Assembly (NCBI GenBank): GCA_903928325.1
Contig: CAIYQF010000308.1
Span: 1-7,768, forward strand
Reading direction: 5' to 3'
From: an uncultured beta proteobacterium
GTDB lineage: Bacteria; Pseudomonadota; Gammaproteobacteria; Burkholderiales; Burkholderiaceae_C
Length of the DNA: 7,768 bases
The notes under the pieces were generated by a model that saw only the letters and a list, made by a program, of their open reading frames with translations, ran no database searches and had not been told where the DNA came from. The stretch's first letter is position 1; the number at the start of each line of letters is the position of its first letter. Shown piece after piece: positions 1 to 6,990 of the stretch. Position numbers and translations under genes: made by a program.

Positions 1-439
1 CGACCAGGCCTTTGAGGTCTTGCACGGGTGAGTCAGCAGCCACCACGATGACCGAAGGGCTGACCGACAGCATGGCTACAGGTACGAGGTCATCGGGCTG
101 GTAAGGCATCTTGTTTTTGATCAGGCTGTTGGTGATCACGCCTGCGGCCGGCGTTAAGAAGGTATAGCCGTCGGGCGCCGACTTGGCCACCAGGTCGGCG
201 CCCAGTACCGAACCGGCACCGGGCTTGTTTTCCACCAGCACCGGCTGGCCCAGTTGCTTGGATACCCCTTCGGCCACCGCGCGCGCCACCAGGTCGTTGG
301 CGCCGCCCGGGCCAAAAGGAACCACAAACTTGACCGGCCGCGAGGGCCAAGCGTCGGCGCTTGCGCCGCCCACAAGGGCCAGCAGCAACAAACCAAGTCC
401 GCTCTTGCGCACGTTGGGGAGGCAAAACAATGATTTCAT
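1..439 (-). CDS. Bug/TctC-family tripartite tricarboxylate transporter substrate-binding protein (C-terminus beyond window)
   Basis: The first 146 codons are visible, and the gene runs off the left edge. The product should be a periplasmic binding protein that captures a small carboxylate or related solute, either for a TctAB-type membrane transporter or as an orphan receptor. The ligand cannot be read from the sequence. An N-terminal signal peptide is clear: basic residues near 11-12, a Leu-rich core at 15-22 and an Ala-Ser-Ala-Asp-Ala cleavage region at 26-30. The family hallmarks follow: WPSRPVKFVVPFGPGG (31-46), the ENKPGAG loop (70-76) and APDGYT (88-93). The ATG at 439 is chosen because it gives a complete signal peptide and has an AAAGGG ribosome binding site at 446-451. 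The gene follows rsmA in the same direction with a 52-nt gap, and nothing ties it functionally to rsmA. Bug genes are often scattered singly in Burkholderiales. Family assignment is firm; the substrate is unknown. Confidence 0.88.
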   Translation of the reverse strand, partial: MKSLFCLPNVRKSGLGLLLLALVGGASADAWPSRPVKFVVPFGPGGANDLVARAVAEGVSKQLGQPVLVENKPGAGSVLGADLVAKSAPDGYTFLTPAAGVITNSLIKNKMPYQPDDLVPVAMLSVSPSVIVVAADSPVQDLKGLV

Positions 440-455
440 GGAAAGCCCTTTCTTC

Positions 456-483
456 AAAAAACAGCATCCGGGCGCCCAGCCCG
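456..483 (-). terminator. Candidate weak intrinsic terminator after rsmA
   Basis: On the minus strand a 5-bp GC stem, CGGGC/GCCCG (479-483 with 469-473), encloses a 5-nt loop. It is followed after 7 nt by a run of six T (456-461). It sits just past the rsmA stop codon and before the Bug gene, where a terminator is expected. The stem is short and the T-run is not immediately adjacent, so termination may be partial or absent. Confidence 0.35.
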
Positions 484-491
484 CGGACCCA

Positions 492-1271
492 CTACACCTG
501 TTGTACCAGAGCGACAAATTCGGCCACCGGAATCTCTTGCGCCCGGCGTTGCAGGTCAAAACTACCGCTGAAATTGCGCGCCTCCAGCCAGCGGCCCAAG
601 GTGTGGCGGATCAGTTTGCGCCGCTGGCTGAACGCCACTTGCACCAGCTCGCTAAACAGCGCTACATCGATCACTGGCGCAGTGTCCATAGGCACCATAC
701 GCACCACGGCGCTGTCCACGCGCGGGGGCGGCTCAAAGCTCTGCGGCGGCACCAACAGCACGTTCTCCATGGCGTAGCGCCATTGCAGCATGACGCTCAG
801 GCGGCTGAAGTCCGAGGTGTCGGGCGCGGCCACCATGCGGTCTACCACTTCCTTTTGCAGCATGAAATGCTGGTCTTGCACCAAGTCCACGTATTGCAGC
901 AGGTGAAACAAAATGGGCGTGGAAATGTTGTAAGGCAGGTTGCCAATGACCCGCATTTTTTGCGCAGTCGCCGCCGCATCGCCCGGCCAGGGCTGGGATG
1001 CCAAGCCGCCAAAGTCCACGCGCAGCACGTCAGACTCGATGACCCGCAGCTGGGGGTGCGCGCGCAGGCGCTGCACCAAGTCGCGGTCGAGCTCGATCAC
1101 GGTCAAAGCGCCCAGGCGCTCCACCAAGGGTTGGGTCAGTGCGGCCAGACCGGGCCCGATTTCCACCACATGCTGGCCGGGTACCGGCGCAATGGCGTTA
1201 ACGATGGCGTCGATGATGCCGCCGTCCGACAAAAAGTGCTGGCCAAAACGCTTGCGCGCGATGTGTTGCAT
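492..1271 (-). CDS. rsmA: 16S rRNA (adenine1518-N6/adenine1519-N6)-dimethyltransferase RsmA (KsgA)
   Basis: A cytoplasmic SAM-dependent enzyme that dimethylates two adjacent adenines in the 3'-terminal helix 45 of 16S rRNA, a late checkpoint in 30S assembly. The 259 residues match the usual family length (about 260-275). Visible motifs are the N-terminal RKRFGQHFLSD (6-16), the SAM-binding motif I EIGPGLAALT (37-46), the acidic residues of IELDRDL (59-65) and ESDVL (79-83), the catalytic motif IV NLPY (111-114), PPPRVDSAVV (181-190) and the C-terminal FSQRRKLIRHTL (214-225). The ATG at 1271 places the conserved RFGQHFL block at the usual distance from the N-terminus. Only a weak G-rich stretch precedes it as a possible ribosome binding site. 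It lies 58 nt after surA in the same direction, so it is probably in the lptD-surA operon. The pdxA gene found between surA and rsmA in enterics is missing. Confidence 0.97.
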   Translation of the reverse strand: MQHIARKRFGQHFLSDGGIIDAIVNAIAPVPGQHVVEIGPGLAALTQPLVERLGALTVIELDRDLVQRLRAHPQLRVIESDVLRVDFGGLASQPWPGDAAATAQKMRVIGNLPYNISTPILFHLLQYVDLVQDQHFMLQKEVVDRMVAAPDTSDFSRLSVMLQWRYAMENVLLVPPQSFEPPPRVDSAVVRMVPMDTAPVIDVALFSELVQVAFSQRRKLIRHTLGRWLEARNFSGSFDLQRRAQEIPVAEFVALVQQV

Positions 1272-1329
1272 GAAACCCCAAAAAAACAGGTGTGCGGTCG
1301 CGTGACCTAGCCCAAGCCCGCAAAGCGGA
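1272..1329 (-). other. surA-rsmA intergenic spacer with two small hairpins
   Basis: In this 58-nt spacer the minus strand shows a CCGC-TTT-GCGG hairpin just after the surA stop. It also shows a GGTC-ACGC-GACC hairpin, followed about 9 nt later by a run of seven T directly upstream of rsmA. The stems are only 4 bp, so this is at most a weak attenuator or an RNA-processing site. No convincing promoter is visible. Confidence 0.25.
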
Positions 1330-2631
1330 TTACTGGGGTTCGCGGATTTCTACAAATGCGCGCGACCGGATATCACGCTCCCAGGTGGCGTACGCTTCTT
1401 CGCTGCGTTTTGCGCGCAGCTCATTGCGCAGCCCTTCGCGTACCTGCGCCGCGGTCAGCTCGACGCGTCTGCGTTCGAGCACCTGCATCAGGTGCACTCC
1501 AAACCGCGAGACTGTGGGTTGGCTGATTTCTCCGGGCTTGAGGCGGTCGAGTACCTGCTCGAACTCTGGCACGTACATGCCCGGCGTGGCCCAGCCCAAA
1601 TCACCGCCTTGGGCGGCGCTGCCGTCTTGCGAGATATCGCGTGCCACGGCTTCAAAGGCGACTTGCCCGGCCAGTATGTGGTCCCGCTCGGCTGCCAACC
1701 GCGCCAAGGCCTGCGGTTGGCTGAGTTGCGCACCCGGGCGCAACAAGATATGGCGCGCCCGGGTTTGGGTAATGCTTTGCACCAGCGCTGGCGCGCGCCG
1801 ATCGACCACCTTGAGCAGGTGAAACCCGGCGTCGGAGCGCACCCAATCGGACAACTCGCCCACGGCCAGGGTCTGTGTGGCGGCCACAAAGCTTGGGGGG
1901 TAGCGGTCGGCGCGACGCAAGCCCAGTTGACCGCCGTTGTTGCGGTCCGCCGCCGAGAGCTGTTGCACCAGTGTCTCAAAGGCCTCACCGCCGCGCACAC
2001 GGGCCAGTATCTGTTGCGCGCTGGCTTGGGCCTGCGCCACTTGGGCGGGTGAGGGGTTTTCGGGAACGGCCACGAGAATTTGAGCCAGGTTGATTTCTTG
2101 GGCCAAGGGGTCCTCAATGGCTGCCTGGCGCGCCAGCCAGGCGTTGTTGACATCTGCGTCGGTGATGCGCACGCGCGAATCCACCTCACGCTCGTGCAAG
2201 CGGGTCAGCAGAATTTGGTCGCGCAGCTGCTCGCGCAAGGTGCTGGTCGTGATACCGCGTTTTTCCAAGGCCTGGCGAAACTGGGTCAGGTCCATTTGGT
2301 TTTGGGTTGCCAAATTGAGTTCGGCTTGGTCGATAGCGGCGGCATCGGCACGCACGCCGGTGTCGCGGGCGAGCTGCAATTGCGCACGTTCGTTGATGAG
2401 GCGCTCCAGCACGCCCGATCGCAGTTCTGGGGTCGGCGCTAACGGCGCGCCTTGTTGGTTGCGTTGCTCCAGCAGTTGCTTTATTTGCAGATCGAGCTCG
2501 GCGTTGGTAATGGGCTCCGAATTCACCAGGGCGACGATGAAGTCGCCCGCAGCCGCAGTTTGTGCCACCGCGCTGGTGGCGGCTCCTAGCAAAAGCGCTA
2601 CAAGGCCAAGGAGCCCAAAAAACAGTTTCAT
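1330..2631 (-). CDS. surA: Periplasmic chaperone / peptidyl-prolyl cis-trans isomerase SurA
   Basis: A periplasmic chaperone that escorts unfolded outer-membrane proteins, including LptD, to the BAM complex. The 433 residues match the family length (about 430). A signal peptide covers 1-24 (basic Lys2, hydrophobic core 4-20, AVAQ before the cut). Next come a SurA N-terminal helical domain at about 28-170, parvulin domain P1 at about 178-278, parvulin domain P2 at about 288-388 (ARHILLRPG at 292-300, GGDLGW at 342-347, FGVHLMQV at 377-384) and a closing C-terminal helix. P1 has Gln184 in NLAQILV where parvulins normally carry His, so P1 is probably not a working isomerase; P2 keeps both histidines (294, 380). 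The reading frame stays open upstream into lptD, but the ATG at 2631 is chosen because it begins the signal peptide and lies 5 nt after the lptD stop. No strong ribosome binding site is seen there, which suggests translational coupling to lptD. Confidence 0.95.
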   Translation of the reverse strand: MKLFFGLLGLVALLLGAATSAVAQTAAAGDFIVALVNSEPITNAELDLQIKQLLEQRNQQGAPLAPTPELRSGVLERLINERAQLQLARDTGVRADAAAIDQAELNLATQNQMDLTQFRQALEKRGITTSTLREQLRDQILLTRLHEREVDSRVRITDADVNNAWLARQAAIEDPLAQEINLAQILVAVPENPSPAQVAQAQASAQQILARVRGGEAFETLVQQLSAADRNNGGQLGLRRADRYPPSFVAATQTLAVGELSDWVRSDAGFHLLKVVDRRAPALVQSITQTRARHILLRPGAQLSQPQALARLAAERDHILAGQVAFEAVARDISQDGSAAQGGDLGWATPGMYVPEFEQVLDRLKPGEISQPTVSRFGVHLMQVLERRRVELTAAQVREGLRNELRAKRSEEAYATWERDIRSRAFVEIREPQ

Positions 2632-2636
2632 GGTGC

Positions 2637-5042
2637 TTAATCGTAATTGCTGAATCGACTGGCCGAGCCGCCGTTGTCGCGCAGGTTTTGGTAGCGAGAA
2701 ATATTGGAAGTCAGGGATTGTTGGGGGCTCAGGCCAAGGCGGGTAAATCCGACGAACTCCAGCTGAAACATCAAACGCGCAGTCGCGCTGTCGGTGCTGG
2801 TTTGCACCCGCTCCAACACCACCCGGGAAATCCAGCAGCCCGCATCGTACTCGACCCCCAAGACCGTGTTGACCAATCGCCCCTCGTTCAGGCTGTAGTT
2901 CAACCTGCCGAGTCCGTAGTAGCGGCCTTCGCCTTGGCCGCGTCCGGCGCCCAGGTCGCTGCCCCGGTCTCCCAAAAGATCGTTCAAAGGCCACTGCCAG
3001 CTGGTGTCGATTTGTTCGCTTTGATCCCGCTGAAACCGGTACGCCAGATTCCATACGCGGTAATTACCGGGGTTGTAGCGCGCACCGATGACGGCGCGCT
3101 CTGATTCGTTGGCTTTGCCGTTGTATTGCACGGTCGAGTCCAGCACCCAATGGCTGTCTATGTTCAATGCCGCGCCCAGCAAAATGTCACTCAAACCGGC
3201 TGCCGCCCCGGTGACTTGCTGCTCTTGAATACGCAGCCTTTGTGCGACGCCAAAGCTGGCCCATTGCGCGCCGCTGGCACTGTCCAAATAGCGCGTTGTC
3301 AGGCCCAGCGTGAGCAGGTTGTTGTCAGAAATCTTGTCGTGTCCCACATAGGCGTTCTCGGTGTAAATGGTCGCAAAATTAAAGTCATTGGCGCCGGTGT
3401 CGTAATTGGGCAGCCCAGACTGGTCGACAAAAGGCGAGTAGACGTAAAAGGCCCGTGGCTCCAGGGTTTGCAGCACCGAATGTCCCAAGACCTGCGCTTG
3501 GCGCTCAAACACCAAGCCGGTGTCCAGACTAAAAGTGGGCACCGTGCTGGAGGCACTTTGGCTGCCCTTGTAAATGGCGTCAAACGCATACGTCGCCGTG
3601 TGCAATTGCAGTTTGGGCGTAAGAAAACCGGCCGGACCGATCACCGGGTAGCTGGCCTGGGCCCAGGCAAAGCTGCGCTGCGCGTTGGGTTGCAGTGTGA
3701 GTGAGCGGTCGGACTCAAACTGCGTAAAGTCGCCGTCCACCGACCAGTCCAGACCGTGCACATTGCTTTGGGCATAGCGGGCGCTCCACTGGGGCACGCG
3801 GTCATAGGGTGGGGTGATGGGCGCAGTCGGGTCTTGCAGGGTTTGCCATTTGAGCACTTTGACGGCCGATGTAAAGTCACCCCGCCCCCACGTGGCACTC
3901 AGGTCTGCGGGCAGTAGCCTTTGCGTGCCACCGGCCAGCGTGCTCGATGCGACCACCGGGCTGTTGGTGGTGAAGTCGCGCCAGTAGTTGTCGTCGCTGA
4001 CGCGGTTGATATTGGCCACCACGCCCAGTGTCCCCAGGGGGGAAGAGACGCTCGCATTGTGGGTCAGCGAGGCGCCCCAGCGGTCGGTGCTTCGCAGCAG
4101 ATCTTGTGGCATGTAACTCACGCGGGCCGAGCCCGCGTAGCGTGGCTCCAGGTAGCGAAATTCGGTACCAATGTTCACGCCGCGCGCTGTCATGAACGTG
4201 GGCGTAATGGTCGCGTCCCGGTTGGGGGCAATATCAATGTAGTAGGGGGTGGTGAGCTCCAGGCCGTTGCTATTGTCCAAACCGATGGTGGGCGGCAGCA
4301 GGCCAGTTTTTCGCTTTTCCGACAGCGGAAAGCTAATCGGAAGCACATGCATGATGGGAAAACCCTTGAAGCTGAGGTAGGCGCTTTGCGCCCGTCCGAT
4401 GTCCTCGTCGTTGTCCAGGTCAATCTGCGCGGCGTTCAACACCCAGTCGGGCACCCAGTCGGGGCCGGGTTTGCGTTTGCAGGTGGTGTAGCTGGCTTGG
4501 TAAACGGTTAAATGGGTGCTGTCGAGAAAGTCTGCGCGCTGCGCTTGTCCATGCGATCCGTTCTGTAAGAATTCGTAGCGCGGCTCCGTAAAAAAGCCCT
4601 CAAAAGCGTCTACCTTGAGCTCCATGTAGGGGCCCTCGTAGGTGTTGCCGTTGCGGTTGATATGTACATTGCCCGTGGCGCGCGCCTGGTCGCTTGCCTG
4701 GTCGTATTCCAGCCGGTCGGCGCGAATCACCGTGCCGGCCTTGCGAATCACGGCGTCGCCTTCGGCAACAGACTCCAAATCGGCCTGGCTTTGCATGCGA
4801 TCGGCCTGCAAAAAAATGGGAGCGCTACGCGCCTGCTCTGGGCTGATGCGCTCGCTCAGGCGCAGGCTGGGTTGAAGTGCCAGCGCCGGCAAGGGCTCAG
4901 CGGCCCGCAGGGGCTCGGCGTCTTGCGCCTGCGCCACGGCCCCCATGCCCAAGGCCAGGATCCCGATCAGCCCCAAGCCCGCGCCCTTGGCCTGTAGCGT
5001 GCGGCGCAGCCGAACGACGCCGTCGTTCTCGAAATAGGGCAT
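2637..5042 (-). CDS. lptD: LPS-assembly outer-membrane protein LptD (Imp/OstA)
   Basis: The outer-membrane beta-barrel that, plugged by lipoprotein LptE, inserts lipopolysaccharide into the outer leaflet as the last step of the Lpt bridge. From the ATG at 5042 it has 801 residues, normal for the family. A signal peptide ends near residue 39-40 (GMGAVAQAQ before DAEPL). The periplasmic OstA jelly-roll domain follows at about 75-150, with typical repeats such as AEGDAVIR and ATGNVHINRNG. Then comes the LptD barrel domain, including the conserved LEPRAFYVYSP region (about 528-538) and the terminal LEFVGFTRLG (about 761-770). Only two cysteines are present, C188 in YTTCKRKPG and C736 in DAGCWISR; E. 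coli has four. A GTG at 5063 would add seven residues. The ATG is preferred because it leaves room for a promoter, although neither start has a clear ribosome binding site. surA follows after 5 nt. The amgK gene diverges from it upstream. Confidence 0.96.
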   Translation of the reverse strand: MPYFENDGVVRLRRTLQAKGAGLGLIGILALGMGAVAQAQDAEPLRAAEPLPALALQPSLRLSERISPEQARSAPIFLQADRMQSQADLESVAEGDAVIRKAGTVIRADRLEYDQASDQARATGNVHINRNGNTYEGPYMELKVDAFEGFFTEPRYEFLQNGSHGQAQRADFLDSTHLTVYQASYTTCKRKPGPDWVPDWVLNAAQIDLDNDEDIGRAQSAYLSFKGFPIMHVLPISFPLSEKRKTGLLPPTIGLDNSNGLELTTPYYIDIAPNRDATITPTFMTARGVNIGTEFRYLEPRYAGSARVSYMPQDLLRSTDRWGASLTHNASVSSPLGTLGVVANINRVSDDNYWRDFTTNSPVVASSTLAGGTQRLLPADLSATWGRGDFTSAVKVLKWQTLQDPTAPITPPYDRVPQWSARYAQSNVHGLDWSVDGDFTQFESDRSLTLQPNAQRSFAWAQASYPVIGPAGFLTPKLQLHTATYAFDAIYKGSQSASSTVPTFSLDTGLVFERQAQVLGHSVLQTLEPRAFYVYSPFVDQSGLPNYDTGANDFNFATIYTENAYVGHDKISDNNLLTLGLTTRYLDSASGAQWASFGVAQRLRIQEQQVTGAAAGLSDILLGAALNIDSHWVLDSTVQYNGKANESERAVIGARYNPGNYRVWNLAYRFQRDQSEQIDTSWQWPLNDLLGDRGSDLGAGRGQGEGRYYGLGRLNYSLNEGRLVNTVLGVEYDAGCWISRVVLERVQTSTDSATARLMFQLEFVGFTRLGLSPQQSLTSNISRYQNLRDNGGSASRFSNYD

Positions 5043-5087
5043 GGATGTAAAGGGCTCAAACACAAAAAGATAGACAATGGATTATCC
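5043..5087. promoter_or_regulatory. Divergent lptD/amgK promoter region with a 13-bp inverted repeat
   Basis: This 45-nt gap must carry, or overlap, the start signals of both the lptD operon (leftward) and amgK (rightward). A perfect inverted repeat ATGGAT-T-ATCCAT lies at 5077-5089 and runs into the amgK start codon. On the minus strand GATAAT (5081-5086) resembles a -10 box, and TTGGGG lies upstream inside the amgK coding region, but their spacing of about 14 nt is short. No convincing sigma-70 pair or sigma-E-type promoter was found by eye. The location is a sound inference; the exact elements are not established. Confidence 0.35.
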
Positions 5088-6188
5088 ATGAGCCCCCATT
5101 CCCCAATTTCCCCCGCCCCGGCGCCCGTACCATGGGCAGACCCACAGCGCCAAGCGAACTTCCATGCGTGGTTGACCAGCCTGAAAAGCCGCTTCCTTCT
5201 CAACCCAGCCAGCCTGCGCACGGCCTCGGCCGACGCCAGCTTTCGCCGCTACCTGCGCATTGACGCCCTGGGCGGCGCCCATGGTGAGAGCCTGGTCATC
5301 ATGGATGCCCCGCCCGACAAAGAAAACTGCGCGCCCTTTGTGCAGGTCGCGCAGCTGCTGCACGACGCCCAGCTGCGCGCGCCGCAGGTGCTCGATTGGC
5401 ACCAGGCCCATGGCTTCATGCTGCTGACCGATTTGGGCGCGCGGACCATGATGCAGGTCATCGACCCCGCCGCCGCACCGCCACTGGGTTTGTATTTACA
5501 GGCGGTCGACACCCTCATCACCTGGCAAAAAGCCTCGCGCCCAGGCGTGCTGCCGCCCTACGACCACGCGCTGCTGCGCCGCGAGGTAGAGCTGTTTCCC
5601 CAGTGGTACATCGCCCAGCACCGCCAGGTGGCGCTGGATGCGGCGCAGCGCAAGGTGCTCGATGCCACCTTTGAGACCATCATTACGGAGAATCTGGCCT
5701 GGCCTTGCGTTTTTGTGCACCGCGACTACATGCCACGGAATCTGATGGCCCCTCAAAATGGCCACGCCCTCGGAGTGCTGGATTTTCAGGATGCGGTCTA
5801 TGGCCCCATTACCTATGACATTGCCAGCCTGATGCGCGACGCGTTTTTGAGCTGGGACGAAGACTTCTGCCTGGATGTGACGGTGCGTTACTGGCAAAAG
5901 GCGCGCCAGGCCGGTTTGCCGGTGGGCGACGACTTTGGCGTGTTTTACCGGGCGGTGGAATGGATGGGCTTGCAGCGCCACCTCAAGGTGGCCGGCATTT
6001 TTGCCCGCCTGACCTTGCGCGACGGCAAGCCCCAGTACCTGGCCGACACGCCGCGCTTTATCACCTACATCCGCGCCACCTGCGCCCGCTACCGTGAACT
6101 CAAGCCCTTGCTGCGCCTGGTTGACAAGATAGAAGGCATTGAAGAGCCCAATATCTTTGGCTTTGGCCGCAGCCCCGGAGCCGCTTGA
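5088..6188 (+). CDS. amgK: AmgK-like anomeric MurNAc/GlcNAc kinase (aminoglycoside phosphotransferase fold)
   Basis: A predicted cytoplasmic ATP-dependent kinase that phosphorylates the anomeric C1 hydroxyl of MurNAc (and GlcNAc) released by cell-wall turnover. This feeds a recycling route to UDP-MurNAc that bypasses de novo synthesis and is linked to fosfomycin tolerance in pseudomonads. The 366 residues show the family signature ASADASFRRYLRI (46-58), the catalytic loop HRDYMPRN (211-218, with Asp213 and Asn218) and the metal-binding LDFQD (231-235) followed by GPITYDIASLMRD. The first about 25 residues are Pro/Ala-rich and probably disordered. The ATG at 5088 is the only in-frame ATG before the conserved region. 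It is preceded by a weak GGA at 5079-5081. The gene diverges from lptD, as in pseudomonads, but murU, the next pathway enzyme, is not beside it; rsmE follows instead. Kinase fold is certain and AmgK identity is likely; the sugar specificity is inferred from family and context. Confidence 0.86.
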   Translation: MSPHSPISPAPAPVPWADPQRQANFHAWLTSLKSRFLLNPASLRTASADASFRRYLRIDALGGAHGESLVIMDAPPDKENCAPFVQVAQLLHDAQLRAPQVLDWHQAHGFMLLTDLGARTMMQVIDPAAAPPLGLYLQAVDTLITWQKASRPGVLPPYDHALLRREVELFPQWYIAQHRQVALDAAQRKVLDATFETIITENLAWPCVFVHRDYMPRNLMAPQNGHALGVLDFQDAVYGPITYDIASLMRDAFLSWDEDFCLDVTVRYWQKARQAGLPVGDDFGVFYRAVEWMGLQRHLKVAGIFARLTLRDGKPQYLADTPRFITYIRATCARYRELKPLLRLVDKIEGIEEPNIFGFGRSPGAA

Positions 6189-6190
6189 CG

Positions 6191-6964
6191 ATGCCGCGCT
6201 TTTATTGCCCGGCACCGCTGCAGACCGGCGACATGCTGGAGCTGCCCGCCGGAGCCGCCCGCCATGTGCAGGTGCTGCGCCTGCAGCCCGGTGACAGCAT
6301 CACCCTGTTCAACCACGGCCCGGGCTGGGCGGTGGGCAACGGCACCAGCCCAGGCGGTGAGTTTGCCGCCACGGTGACGCAGATGGGGCGCAGCCACGTG
6401 CAAGTGCAAGTGGGCGCGCACCATGCGGTGGAGCGCGAACCCACGCGCTTGGTGCACCTGGCGCTGGCCATGCCCGCCAACGAACGCATGGACTGGCTGG
6501 TGGAAAAAGCCACCGAACTCGGCGTGGCCAGCATCCAGCCGCTGATGAGCGAGCGCAGCGTGCTGCGCCTCTCGGGAGAGCGTGCCGACAAAAAGACGGC
6601 GCACTGGCAAAGCGTGGCGGTATCCGCCTGCGAGCAGTGTGGGGGCAACCGTGTGCCGCTGGTGCAACCGGTGGCGACGCTGGCGCACTGGCTGAGGGCT
6701 TTGCCAGAGGGCGGCACTGCGGCTACCGGCCAAAGCGCGGCGGCCCGGCTGCTGCTGACTCTGCGCGACGGGTCACGCCCCTTGCGCGAAGCGTCCCAGG
6801 CCGACGCGGAGCAGGAAATGGTTTTTCTGTCTGGCCCCGAAGGCGGCCTGAGCGCGGCAGAAGAAGACGTGGCGCTGGCCTGCGGTTTTATCGCCGTGTC
6901 GCTGGGTGCGCGGGTGCTGCGGGCTGAGACTGCGGCGCTTACCGCGCTGGCACGGCTGGTTTAG
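6191..6964 (+). CDS. rsmE: 16S rRNA (uracil1498-N3)-methyltransferase RsmE
   Basis: A cytoplasmic SPOUT-family methyltransferase that adds a methyl group to N3 of U1498 in 16S rRNA, near the decoding centre. The 257 residues are slightly longer than the usual about 240-250. An N-terminal PUA-like domain begins MPRFYCPAPL and includes AARHVQVLRLQPGD (22-35). The SPOUT domain carries MDWLVEKATELGV (100-112), SERSV (120-124), ACEQCGGNRVP (146-156), and the trefoil-knot SAM site made of SGPEGG (214-219) and LGARVLRAETA (238-248). The ATG at 6191 is chosen over a TTG six bases upstream because a GGAG ribosome binding site (6177-6180) sits 10 nt before it and MPRF is the usual family start. It lies 2 nt after amgK and is almost certainly cotranscribed with it. 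The loop after ITLFN is about ten residues longer than I expect for the family. Confidence 0.95.
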   Translation: MPRFYCPAPLQTGDMLELPAGAARHVQVLRLQPGDSITLFNHGPGWAVGNGTSPGGEFAATVTQMGRSHVQVQVGAHHAVEREPTRLVHLALAMPANERMDWLVEKATELGVASIQPLMSERSVLRLSGERADKKTAHWQSVAVSACEQCGGNRVPLVQPVATLAHWLRALPEGGTAATGQSAAARLLLTLRDGSRPLREASQADAEQEMVFLSGPEGGLSAAEEDVALACGFIAVSLGARVLRAETAALTALARLV

Positions 6965-6990
6965 CTTTCAAGATAATTCTTTCGCTTTAC

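Noticed and set aside
90..467. Minus-strand open frame overlapping the start of the Bug gene
   Set aside because: It lies in a different frame from the clear signal peptide and Bug motifs; its Gly/Arg-rich product resembles no family.
183..1310. Long plus-strand open frame (375 codons) opposite the Bug gene and rsmA
   Set aside because: It is antisense to two clearly recognised genes, has a His/Gln/Arg-rich composition typical of a mirror frame in GC-rich DNA, and shows no recognisable domain.
2632..3054. N-terminal extension of surA giving a 574-residue protein
   Set aside because: The extra 141 residues come from the out-of-frame reading of lptD. The internal ATG at 2631 begins a proper signal peptide right after the lptD stop.
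3126..4511. Plus-strand open frames opposite lptD (3126-3704 and 3921-4511)
   Set aside because: They are antisense to strongly conserved lptD sequence, with no ribosome binding site or recognisable domain.
5156..5180. GAACTT, resembling a sigma-E -35 element, near lptD
   Set aside because: It lies on the plus strand inside amgK, points away from lptD, and has no -10 partner at proper spacing.
5496..6733. Minus-strand open frames opposite amgK and rsmE
   Set aside because: They are mirror frames of genes with intact catalytic motifs, and their His/Gln-rich products have no family features.
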